Shown here: in pieces, positions 53,630 to 62,388 of the stretch
Position numbering within the stretch: position 1 is the first letter of the stretch
Layout: each line of letters starts with the position of its first letter
Origin: Flectonema sp. DT1601
Taxonomy: Eukaryota > Euglenozoa > Diplonemea > Diplonemida > Diplonemidae
Assembly: GCA_964019425.1 (NCBI GenBank)
Contig: OZ025813.1
Coordinates: 62,001-126,000, forward strand
Direction: 5' to 3'
DNA: 64,000 bases
Program-made: the position numbers and the translations under genes
Notes under the pieces: model-generated
Told to the model about the DNA's origin: nothing
Seen by the model: only the letters and a program-made list of their open reading frames with translations
Database searches by the model: none

Positions 53630-54199
53630 TTAGAGTTCCTCCTCTGAATCCCAAGGGACCTTTCCGTCTTTACAAATGTCATTGCAAGTGAAGTGGGTAC
53701 GCCCACTGATCGCTTTAATTTGGATTTGACCGCCCATTTTGCAGTCGCAGTAACCAACACCACCACCTGGTGGGATGACTAGTCCGCACGCCTCGTCATC
53801 GTTAGGAAGACGGACTCCGTCAATATTCGTGCGACGGAAAGCGAAACAGTTGTCTGTTGGTTTGATTTCGCTCGAGACGACATCGTGTTCTGGAGTGTCG
53901 ATAGTAATTCCGTTGTCGGATAAGTACTTCTCAATGTCCTCCTTCGTGTCCTTCTCTTGGATGTCAATCTTCTTGACGGTGTCTCCCTTCTCATTCAAGA
54001 AATAGAAAATTGGCGATGATCCTCTCACTGTCTTCACCAACACTGCAGGCCACTTTGGGGCATCCTCAGCAATCCATCTCTTGCAATGAGGATACCTTCC
54101 CATTCGTCATCCAGGACATCTCTCAAGACGAGCTCCTACTATTGTGTTCTCAGCGAACGCGACGGTCAGGAGTGTCAGAAGCAAAATAGCGATCTTCAT
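53630..54199 (-). CDS. SELENOF/SELENOM-like selenoprotein with in-frame TGA and Cys-rich tail
   Basis: The 189-residue product (counting Sec) starts at the ATG at 54199, 15 bases after a TCTTCTCAG acceptor. Residues 1-16 (MKIAILLLTLLTVAFA) are a signal peptide. A TGA at 54109-54107 is codon 31 in ARLERCPG-U-RMGRYPHCKR, exactly where SELENOF and SELENOM carry Sec in their CxxU or CxU redox motif. The reading resumes with the thioredoxin-like core (VKTVRGSSPIFYFLNEKGD, EDIEKYLSDNGI). The family acts in the ER in disulfide quality control. Residues ~115-189 add a tail with six Cys (CGLVIPPGGGVGYCDCK, HFTCNDICKDG) that I do not know from either family. A stop at codon 31 would leave only a signal peptide, so Sec is the better reading. 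Confidence 0.82.
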
Positions 54200-54519
54200 G
54201 TTGTTGTTATTTAGGCTGAGAAGACAACAATTATTAATAGAAGTTAGGATACGATAATAGATCACCTGGTCTCTTGTTCCTAACAACAATTACTACATTT
54301 AAACTTTAACCTGCTGTACGGGAAGAAGAATGTGATTCCTAAATCTAAAAAGACTAATAAAAACATTACTACGGCATCAACCTGTTAAGAGTGTGCGTTA
54401 TAAAAGTGTAATGGGAACCTCAATTAGAAGAGGAATTGTATTGAAGGGTTATGTACACAATAAGATTGCTATGAGAATAGAACTTATTGTGATATATTTT
54501 TAAAGGTATTCATTCTTTT
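54200..54519. other. Intergenic spacer
   Basis: This contains the selenoprotein acceptor and a two-tier stem-loop at 54456-54491, starting about 29 bases past the DUF1749-like stop. Confidence 0.5.
54456..54491. repeat. Two-tier stem-loop
   Basis: CACAATAAG (54456-54464) pairs with CTTATTGTG (54483-54491). Inside, CTAT-GAGA-ATAG (54469-54480) forms a second short stem. Confidence 0.75.
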
Positions 54520-55494
54520 TTAATATTCAATTTTACTCCCACTTCGTGATTTGGATGTTTTTGCTTGAAAAACAACGCTTCGCTTTCTTCGTTCTTCAGC
54601 TGCTTCTTCACGAAGGCGATCATTGCGCATGTCTTCTTGTTTGCGTTCTTCTTGTTGAATAAAACCTGAAATCTCGTAAGTTAGTTCTTCTTCAAATCCT
54701 TTTAAAGGATTCAGGTTCTCATCACAAGAAGATTCGATCCACCTAATTCTTGAATCACACGGAAGTGATTGATTTAGTTTATTCATAAGATCATTCCGAG
54801 AATCAGATGATGGTGAATACTGATCTGACAAACACAATATCAACAAACAAGGAGCTGTGATGTGTCCCAGCAAGATGCTCATCTCATCAACTGAAAGAGA
54901 CTCAGAAAAGAATTCTTTTACTCCATGTCGACCTCCAACTGCAACAAATCTAAAAGCACTGATAGGCCCTGGATGTACTTCTGGAGGCATCAAGCAATTC
55001 CCTAATCCTTGAGATATTAAACTTGTCGCGATATCTTTGTAGTTTTGACGTTGTTCGTATCCAACTTGGTCAAGACGAGGATCACGTAGTCCTCCTTGGA
55101 AGATAACTCTTTTTATTAAATCAGATTTCAATCCACTGTGAAAGTAATTAATAACATCCTGAACTCCAGTGTTGAATCCGAGAACTGATATTTCTTCAGC
55201 TCCTTCGTCTTCTAAAGTCTGCAGCAGATTATCGAAATCTTCGCAATCATTTTCTAACGTGGTGTCACCGAATGCAGAATACCATGAAGTAAACATCACT
55301 TGTACTACAGAGTATCCTATTCTGTCCATTTCCTCGGTCAGTTCTGAAACATAGTTCAGAGAAAAGAATGTATTCTGCTGTCCTCCAATAACAACCAACA
55401 CCCGTTTGTGAGTTCCACACTGAAATGCCGATAATCGCCTCCATGGATTCTTGTTAAAAATCAGCATTCGACCACTCTGTGGATCGATTGGCAT
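54520..55494 (-). CDS. DUF1749/UPF0613-type alpha/beta-hydrolase-like protein
   Basis: The 324-residue product follows the DUF1749 pattern: an early VLVVIGGQQNTFFSLNYVSE, then YSVVQVMFTSWYSAFGDTTL, EISVLGFNTGVQDVINYFHS and VIFQGGLRDPRL. In most members the nucleophile elbow reads GHSTGxQD. Here it is GFNTGVQD (N108), so the catalytic Ser is missing and the protein may be non-enzymatic. A charged coiled-coil-like tail (~280-324) ends in Arg/Ser-rich sequence. The substrate of the family is not known. No signal peptide was seen. The acceptor upstream of the ATG is less clear than elsewhere. Confidence 0.75.
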   Translation of the reverse strand: MPIDPQSGRMLIFNKNPWRRLSAFQCGTHKRVLVVIGGQQNTFFSLNYVSELTEEMDRIGYSVVQVMFTSWYSAFGDTTLENDCEDFDNLLQTLEDEGAEEISVLGFNTGVQDVINYFHSGLKSDLIKRVIFQGGLRDPRLDQVGYEQRQNYKDIATSLISQGLGNCLMPPEVHPGPISAFRFVAVGGRHGVKEFFSESLSVDEMSILLGHITAPCLLILCLSDQYSPSSDSRNDLMNKLNQSLPCDSRIRWIESSCDENLNPLKGFEEELTYEISGFIQQEERKQEDMRNDRLREEAAEERRKRSVVFQAKTSKSRSGSKIEY

Positions 55495-56152
55495 ATTTGG
55501 GAAGTGGTGTTGCGTCTTGATAATGGTTAGTTAAAATAAATAATAATTTACAGAAAGTCACTTTCTACCCACAACATTTGTAATGAACAGTTACAAGTAT
55601 TACTACTTATCGGACGCATGAAAAAAATATATAAAAAAGAAACAGAATTTATATTCATTCTCATTCTCAATCACATGGAGGGAAGACAGAGTGAAAAGTT
55701 CGAAGGGTAGAATCCTTTAAACTGAACCATTCACATAACATGCAATTGTTAGTACTGTTGTATATTCCTCAGTTGAAAGCTAATAACTCACAACAAGAGA
55801 AGAGAAAGGAGACAAATACAAAGAAATGACAAACTACTTCTTAATAATTGGTAGTAATTTATTTGTGTCACATCTATATGACTACAAGAACAAAACCGAC
55901 GGTGAAACTTAGAACCCCACAACCGAAGGCGAAGGGCCCAATGAAGGGAAACTTGTTTCGCAACGGAAGGCAGATCTATTTCATCGGCAAGGAGACTACT
56001 CTAGAGAGGGTAGCCTCACATACTAATGTACAACAACTGAAACAACGAACTGTCAAGTGAAAGGAAAATCTATTTAGCTGCTGCCACCACTGCAGTACTT
56101 CGATAAGTCCAACTACTCACGCGATACGATGACTGACTAATTATAAGTTCAA
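55495..56152. other. Intergenic spacer
   Basis: This is the 3' region of the PAN-domain gene. It contains a hairpin CTACTCT-AGAG-AGGGTAG at 55996-56013 and a possible small plus-strand frame (55878-56060). Confidence 0.5.
55878..56060 (+). CDS. Possible small plus-strand gene, 60 residues
   Basis: The frame MTTRTKPTVKLRTPQPKAKG continues with NLFRNGRQIYFIGKETTLER and is basic and protein-like. Its base composition is less AT-rich than the surrounding spacer. No family was recognised. It opposes the array and overlaps a hairpin, so it may be chance. Confidence 0.28.
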   Translation: MTTRTKPTVKLRTPQPKAKGPMKGNLFRNGRQIYFIGKETTLERVASHTNVQQLKQRTVK

Positions 56153-58756
56153 CTACATAAGTAGCGACAACAGCCCACACGCTAGTAAAAGGACACTTGA
56201 GAGGGTCAGCCCAGGGGCATTATTGCCTGAAGGTACGACTTCTCCACCCAAAGCATTAGAAGTTGGAAAGAAGTTTTGTTTATAAAATCCCATCTGACGG
56301 GGCCACGCGCAAGTACCAGCACAAGAGCGCTCACAGTAAGAAGTTCCAATCGAGTGAACTGTGGAGGAATCTTTCTTCCAACAAGTAACTCGATTGTCAG
56401 GGTTGACTCGGTAATTGGCACAGGTGCTACTTTTTAGTGTGCACCAACCGTCGTGGCTTCGGTGCCAAAAGGCGTTGCAGGTATTGTCAGCATCACATTT
56501 CTCTTTGCATTGGAGTACTGTGTGACCTCCTTCATGAACAGCACCAACATTAGCACATCCTTGTGGGATACAATAACCTGATTGACCTTTAGCAGTTAAT
56601 ACTTTACTAAAACCTGGTGGGTTTGGCATTACAATCCATAAGTCTGATTTCTTTTCTGAGACCTTTTGATATAATTCAGCAATTTGATTTTCGAATCCTC
56701 CTTCAATTCCACATCGTATTCCGTAATCCCATCCAGACTGAAGAACACCTCCAGTAATTGCTTCCTTGTTGATAATCACACCTGACTTGCTAGAGTATTG
56801 TGCTCTAAATATATGATTATAAGAAGACTCAGTTGGACCATATTCAGGTTTCATGTCGTAGATAGCAACACACCAAATTTTAAAATTAGGATCTTCAGAC
56901 ATTGACTGAGGGAGAGGTGCGATGTCGATGTGTATTTCTAACTCGTTAGCAGTTCCCTGTCGTGGCCAACCGTCAACTATCCCAAATACGGGAGTTCTTT
57001 CATACGTGGCCTTGCCATAGCCGTCGTAGCAAGATTCGTAGGCGCAGCCATCAACTTTCTTTCGGTCAATTAGATTACCACAAGTTGAATGAAGAAAACA
57101 ATTACTTCCAACAGTCTCACTAGTCGCAAAAGTAAAATAACCACACATCTTCATTGCTGTACAAGTATTAGCACACGCAGTGTATGAGTTTTGTCTTGTA
57201 CTCGCTACTGGACTAGTTGAACATTCTTTATAACCAAAGTCTGATCCTCTGTGTAGTTTATATCCAGGTATAATTGGTGCTTGACCTGATCTGCTACAAA
57301 TCCAAGTATCATAAAAAACAGAATAAGTAGTAACAGGTTTAAAAGAGTGCATCATAATACAGTGTTTAAAGAACGTATCTGACGGGTCTTTCTTCATAAA
57401 TGAAAATCCCACGCAAAGTGGATCTTGGTCGCAGATTGCTTGGCATTCTTCAGCAGTTTCATAAGGACCGAGTGGAGTATCAACATTTGGGTGTTGCATA
57501 ATATGAGGACCTTCAGAGATGTAAGCTTTACGTTTATCGTGATTGAATGGAATTAAGTTTTGATATCTCTGCCAAGATCCACAGCGAGGTCGTTCCTTTC
57601 CAGTTGGAGCCTGTCCGTCTGGTGTGGGACAGACTGCTGGTCCTACAAATCTCACGGAGTAATGTTGTCTTTGAATCGATTGACTCTCAACCCAACAACT
57701 TTCTGAAGATCTTCCATTGTTAGGAAATGACCAAGTCCAATATCTACATGGGATAGGTCCGCTGTATTCTCTACAAAGTCTGGCGCATTCCGCAGCTGTT
57801 TTTACTCCATTCCATTGACCTAATATGATATCACTTGGTCCAGGTAAGTCGTGTCCCATTGTAATTCCACCTTCAGCACAAGGTAAGTTATGATCCCCTT
57901 CATAATCCATTATTGGATGATTCTCTCCAATCTGTTGAGCTTGAGATCTTAAAGTTGATCTAACTCCGAATGAATTATACGGAGCTACCATCCAATAATG
58001 TGGATTACAAGTATCAGTGTGAGCCTTCGTTCGTTCTTTTCTGTCAAATGAGATAGGACAGCGTTCGTAAGGTTTCGTATTGTTTTCAACTGTGAAAGTT
58101 ATATCGCAACCTGTTTTCTTAAAACTTTTATAAATAATTCCGCTGTTCCACTTCACTTGAGTCCAGGAAACTGGATTTCCAAGACCACATGAAGGGACCT
58201 TTCGAACGCTGTGAGCAAAACCCCAATAAACATTATACCCGTCTACGTCTGTTTCATCTGTTGCTCTAATTATTGTTGCCTTCCCACCGTATGAGTACTG
58301 AGCTGGGTCTTTGTCAATAAATATAATTCCTTGAGAACTGTGTTTGGGAATATTTGCTGTTGGTGAACAGCAAGTTTCATCGTTGCAGTCAAAAACACAC
58401 GAAATCTGAGCGGCATTTCCTCTTTTGCTCCAATTTGGTCCACACGTGTAGGTATCACATATTTGTTCTGCACAACACTGAGCATCAGTACAGGTACCGG
58501 CATATTCATCACCCTGCAAGTAGTCCACACATAATATACCAACGGCATCATGTCGAAGTACTCTATTTCCTGAACAGACGTGATCATCTTTCTCTAACTG
58601 TTCAGGCATGTATGTATACAAGTTCCTCTCAGCATCTGATTTCTTATTCTTGCAGTACGGCCAAAGAGGATATTTGTTCTTATTCTTTGGTTGTTCAATC
58701 CATCCACATGAATTCTTTGATATGATAGTCACAACAGAAAGAAGTACAATATTCAT
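56153..58756 (-). CDS. Secreted GPI-anchored surface protein with PAN/Apple-like domains
   Basis: The 867-residue product starts with a signal-peptide-like segment (MNIVLLSVVTIISKNSCGW). It ends with a GPI-type signal: a small-residue stretch, GNNAPG, then LTLSSVLLLACGLLSLLM. The Cys-rich ectodomain contains at least four PAN/Apple-like modules, at ~295-375 (TAAECARLCREYSGPIPCRY), ~410-485 (TAEECQAICDQDPLCVGFSF), ~495-560 (YTACANTCTAMKMCGYFTF) and ~735-805 (VLQCKEKCDADNTCNAFWH). Such modules bind proteins or sugars at cell surfaces. The N-terminal ~140 residues form a separate Cys-rich region. A TTAAAACAG acceptor lies 18 bases before the ATG. Ligand unknown. Confidence 0.8.
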   Translation of the reverse strand: MNIVLLSVVTIISKNSCGWIEQPKNKNKYPLWPYCKNKKSDAERNLYTYMPEQLEKDDHVCSGNRVLRHDAVGILCVDYLQGDEYAGTCTDAQCCAEQICDTYTCGPNWSKRGNAAQISCVFDCNDETCCSPTANIPKHSSQGIIFIDKDPAQYSYGGKATIIRATDETDVDGYNVYWGFAHSVRKVPSCGLGNPVSWTQVKWNSGIIYKSFKKTGCDITFTVENNTKPYERCPISFDRKERTKAHTDTCNPHYWMVAPYNSFGVRSTLRSQAQQIGENHPIMDYEGDHNLPCAEGGITMGHDLPGPSDIILGQWNGVKTAAECARLCREYSGPIPCRYWTWSFPNNGRSSESCWVESQSIQRQHYSVRFVGPAVCPTPDGQAPTGKERPRCGSWQRYQNLIPFNHDKRKAYISEGPHIMQHPNVDTPLGPYETAEECQAICDQDPLCVGFSFMKKDPSDTFFKHCIMMHSFKPVTTYSVFYDTWICSRSGQAPIIPGYKLHRGSDFGYKECSTSPVASTRQNSYTACANTCTAMKMCGYFTFATSETVGSNCFLHSTCGNLIDRKKVDGCAYESCYDGYGKATYERTPVFGIVDGWPRQGTANELEIHIDIAPLPQSMSEDPNFKIWCVAIYDMKPEYGPTESSYNHIFRAQYSSKSGVIINKEAITGGVLQSGWDYGIRCGIEGGFENQIAELYQKVSEKKSDLWIVMPNPPGFSKVLTAKGQSGYCIPQGCANVGAVHEGGHTVLQCKEKCDADNTCNAFWHRSHDGWCTLKSSTCANYRVNPDNRVTCWKKDSSTVHSIGTSYCERSCAGTCAWPRQMGFYKQNFFPTSNALGGEVVPSGNNAPGLTLSSVLLLACGLLSLLM

Positions 58757-58856
58757 TTTATGAAAAAGGAGTTCTGTTTTAATAAAATAAATAAATAACT
58801 ATTACTCAAAAGACAAACAAGGTACTTTAATAATATACGACTGGTAGTAATGATCA

Positions 58857-60080
58857 TTATGCTTCTTCAATTTCTCTGAATCTTGATTTGATGTATTCAA
58901 TTGTGTCGTTTGATGATTTGTCGAGAGATCTCATTTCACGAATAAACTCTCTACTGTACATCTCATTACCGATGAGATAAAGTCCAATCGGAAGCATTGC
59001 TAGGATTGACGGATAGTCCTCAATTGCTGCTGGTTTATAAAGAAGCCATTCCATGTTTAGATCACAAAACCTGGTCCAAACTCGGCGAAAGTCGTCTTTC
59101 CAGGCTTGTTCGTCAGCAGCGTATTTCCGAACTATTTTTAAAGTGCGTTCGTTTTGAATAAGACAAACATCTACAGGTAGCATTGTATGCTTTTTAGACT
59201 TTGAAATATATTGATAATTATGTTTAGTTTTATCAAACAAACTCGATCCGTCTGATGCTTCCCAAGTTTCGGATAAGAGAAGTTTGTAATATGAGTTTGA
59301 GAAGATCTTTTCATCTGAAGTCCAAGGTCCATCAAAACCAGATATTTTAATATGTTTTCTACCAAGAGTGTGAGCACCCATGAGGCAAACCATATCTTCA
59401 AGAGGGAGTCCCATTCTCGCAAAGACAGCCATTGTTTGTAGACACCCTCCCTCACCATTTGATGATGGTGAGGGACCTCTGTCGTAAGCATAACTTGAGA
59501 AAGGGTTTGAATCTATTCGTCCAAACCTCCAAAGCGATACCATTTCAGGACCACCAGCCTGTTCAATAGCCACACAGGATGCTAAAGTCCATATGTCCAT
59601 AAGACCAACATTATTATGACAATCTCTAACCTTGTTTAACAATTTAATAACTTCTTCAGTGTCAGAATGCTTTGCTAAAGCTCTAACATTTTCAAGTCGA
59701 AGTGATGCTGTTCCTGCAGGACCGACACGTCCTGAATGCGTCTGCGTGTGGTTCTCATTTTGAAGGAAAATCAATCGAAGAATCTGTGGAATGATTTCAG
59801 GTTTCTTTTTGATTAAGTATTCAAGATCAGCAACCAACTGATTCAAATCAGAAGGAAATACTAATCTCTGACGATACCAAATAGCTCCACAAACAACAGC
59901 ACCCACAACGGTTGATACAACGATAATCTTAAGTAACGAACCTCTCGTTTGAACTGGATCCACGGGCTGACTAAATGATGGCGCCTTTTTTATTCTTTTA
60001 TTATTCCAAAGGTATCTTCTCTGATGACATAGTCGCTGACCCCGTTGAATGTCAGCAAATACACGGCATCGTATTTTCAT
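58857..60080 (-). CDS. Membrane-anchored class I haem peroxidase-like protein (APX/CcP type), distal His missing
   Basis: The 407-residue product has an N-terminal basic region, one membrane segment (~49-68) and a peroxidase domain (~80-400). The proximal side is intact: H237 in MGAHTLGRKHIKISGFDGPW and the Asp of HTMLPVDVCLIQNE. The distal motif, normally RLxWH, reads RLIFL (R102, F105, L106), so the catalytic His is replaced by Leu. The domain still looks folded and may bind haem but should be a poor peroxidase. Hybrid APX/CcP enzymes with an N-terminal anchor occur in trypanosomatids, which fits the proposed lineage. An ACCTCAATCAG acceptor lies 15 bases before the ATG. Confidence 0.88.
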   Translation of the reverse strand: MKIRCRVFADIQRGQRLCHQRRYLWNNKRIKKAPSFSQPVDPVQTRGSLLKIIVVSTVVGAVVCGAIWYRQRLVFPSDLNQLVADLEYLIKKKPEIIPQILRLIFLQNENHTQTHSGRVGPAGTASLRLENVRALAKHSDTEEVIKLLNKVRDCHNNVGLMDIWTLASCVAIEQAGGPEMVSLWRFGRIDSNPFSSYAYDRGPSPSSNGEGGCLQTMAVFARMGLPLEDMVCLMGAHTLGRKHIKISGFDGPWTSDEKIFSNSYYKLLLSETWEASDGSSLFDKTKHNYQYISKSKKHTMLPVDVCLIQNERTLKIVRKYAADEQAWKDDFRRVWTRFCDLNMEWLLYKPAAIEDYPSILAMLPIGLYLIGNEMYSREFIREMRSLDKSSNDTIEYIKSRFREIEEA

Positions 60081-61292
60081 ATTTTTATATAATACTGATT
60101 GAGGTTAATAAGTAAAGGTAATGCTTACTATTCGTACTTACTGTTCGTAAACATAATGAAGGGTCACGTTGGAGATTTTTAACATTTTTATATAATTCCT
60201 GTCAAAGATACAATTGTAATCAACACAACACATCTGTCCTGTACTTCCATTCATATGTGCAACAGAGTTGTGGAAAGACCTAACGTGGGTCTATGGAGGG
60301 GATATTTTATTTCTTCACGTTTCGTTTTGGTATTTCCTTTCCGTTTTTTTCTTTTTTTGGTATCGTTTTTCGGTTCCTTTGCATAGAAGGGGAAGGGTAG
60401 TATGGGGGAAATAGAGTTTTTGGCATTGGTGAGAATTCAAATCTACTTTCTTTTTACCCGAGAGGAGGTGATCAGGATAGTTGTTTAAGTAGAGTTGATG
60501 GGGAAAACTCTCACACAAGTTATTAGTTTTTAATTCTTTAATAAAAAGTGTATCAACAGACGGTAACGAATACCATCTGTAAATCAACACACTTTGACTA
60601 GAGGGTTGGTGGGGTTTCTAATTGACTGTCTTCAGTTTCAGTAAAACAGACACACCATCAGTTTATACTAATCAATAGGGTAGAGTGAGCTGTTTCGAGT
60701 TGTGGTTGACAATATTGCAACCAAAAAAAAGAAAAAGAAAAAAAAAAAGAAGATTTTTAAAAAGTGTAAATATAGAAATAGTAGTCATTCTTTCTTAATC
60801 AAAAGAATAAGAAAGAACTATAATGAAATGCAGTGTAATTGGTTTACCGTCTGGAACAGTTAACAAAATGAGGCAGGTAACCAGCACTCGATTTGGTTAA
60901 TTATTAAAGTAATCCAACAAGGGAAACGTGTGAAGAAAATAAAATAATGTGGGAAAACAGAAACAGCACGCATACTTGAATTCGTGCGACTGGGTTGGCT
61001 GCCTTTAGTAGAGCCTCATGAGGTTGTATTTCACGCTCTTACAGTAAGGTCCAATGTTGGTGGAAAATAACAAAAAAACAAAAAACAACACAAATTAAAT
61101 AATAAAAGAGAAAAAAATATACAGCGAATGACAAGAATGTCAATCACTTCTACAGAAGTGCGATTTTGATTTGGTTTGTTGGGAGTTTATTCTTTTTTTT
61201 TTTTTTTTAAACTTTGGAAAAAGGGTTCCCAAGTTTTGTTTTTGTTTCATAAAATAGTCCCCTTAATGGAAGTCACTGACCTGAGCTAAAAT

Positions 61293-61294
<2 letters not shown>

Positions 61295-61323
<29 letters not shown>
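61295..61323 (+). repeat. Poly-A run (29)
   Basis: Uninterrupted A run in the gene-free stretch. Confidence 0.95.
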
Positions 61324-61325
<2 letters not shown>

Positions 61326-62160
61326 CAAAGAGGGGAAAACATATTTAGAGAATACTAAAGAGTAAAAATAGCAAATAAAAAGAGAGAGGAACTTATGATA
61401 AAAATGTAAAACAGTTGAAAGGTCATTAGTTCAACCACTACGGAAGCTCAAAGATGAGGATTGGGTTGGGAAGCAGATTGACAACTTGTTAGGCCAAATA
61501 GCAATTATTTTTTAATTCCAAAGTAAAAGAACATGAGTGGGGATCGCGAAAGTAAATCTAAAAAACTGCAATCATCAAAATCCCTCAGAGATGTATGTTT
61601 TAACCATCTTTCTGAAAAGAACATACCTCGTGTTTGCCCAACATTAACCAATCGCTTTTGAGGGCCGTGTTGGGTACACACGCGGGTGATTCAATTTTTC
61701 AAAACCATCACAACTAAAATGAGCCTTTTTTTTTTTGTCTTCTTTTAAAGTAGCTTAGTAAGGTAACAAAAGACACGCATTTTGAATAAAGAAAAAAAAA
61801 AAAAAAAAAAGGAAGCCCTCGGAATTAGTTCAAAATCATACAACATAACGAACTCGTTGTAAAGTTAGTATAATTTACAGAAAGATAACAATAAGAAATA
61901 TTTTGTTCCGCTGATTGGTGTTTTTAGCAGAATCACCTTGGCCATGATTAGAAGGGGGGAGAAGATTTAAGAAATAGATTTCAGTAGGTATCAAGGATTC
62001 TAAAAGGACTGATTTTTCAAAAAGAAAAAACGTAATTTCTTTTCACAAAATGACGAACAGTTTTACCTTCGTCAGAAAAAATGGGAGGAAAAAAAAATAG
62101 AGGTGCCTTAACCTCTCTCTACACGTAGTTTAAGAACGTAAAATAATTTGATAGAAATCA

Positions 62161-62224
62161 GAGGAGGAGGGGAGGGGAGGGGAGGAGGGGAGGGGAGGAG
62201 AGGGGAGGGGAGGGGAGGGAGGAG
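62161..62224 (+). repeat. GGGGA-type purine minisatellite
   Basis: A nearly pure G/A tract built of GGAG and GGGGA units on the plus strand. Several closely spaced G4 runs make it a candidate G-quadruplex. On the minus strand it is a C/T tract 165 bases past the GPI gene stop. Confidence 0.85.
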
Positions 62225-62388
62225 TTTGTTATAATCTTAAGTAGATTTTATTTTCTTAAAAAATAAATCGGAGTTTTGTTTTCTTTGTTTTTTTTTTTAA
62301 TTTCAATAATTTCATTTCTTTCCTTTTAATATGTTGGTTTGTCATTCTGATTCTTATTTATTTATTTCAATACCCTCCCGGAGTACAA

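Larger units (their letters stand above)
60081..62388. other. 2.3-kb stretch without a convincing gene
   Basis: This is the 3' region of the right-edge GPI gene. It holds A/T runs (A at 61295-61323, T near 61192) and a G-rich tract at 62161-62224. A 91-codon frame at 60315-60590 reads low-complexity DNA. No RNA gene was recognised. Confidence 0.55.
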
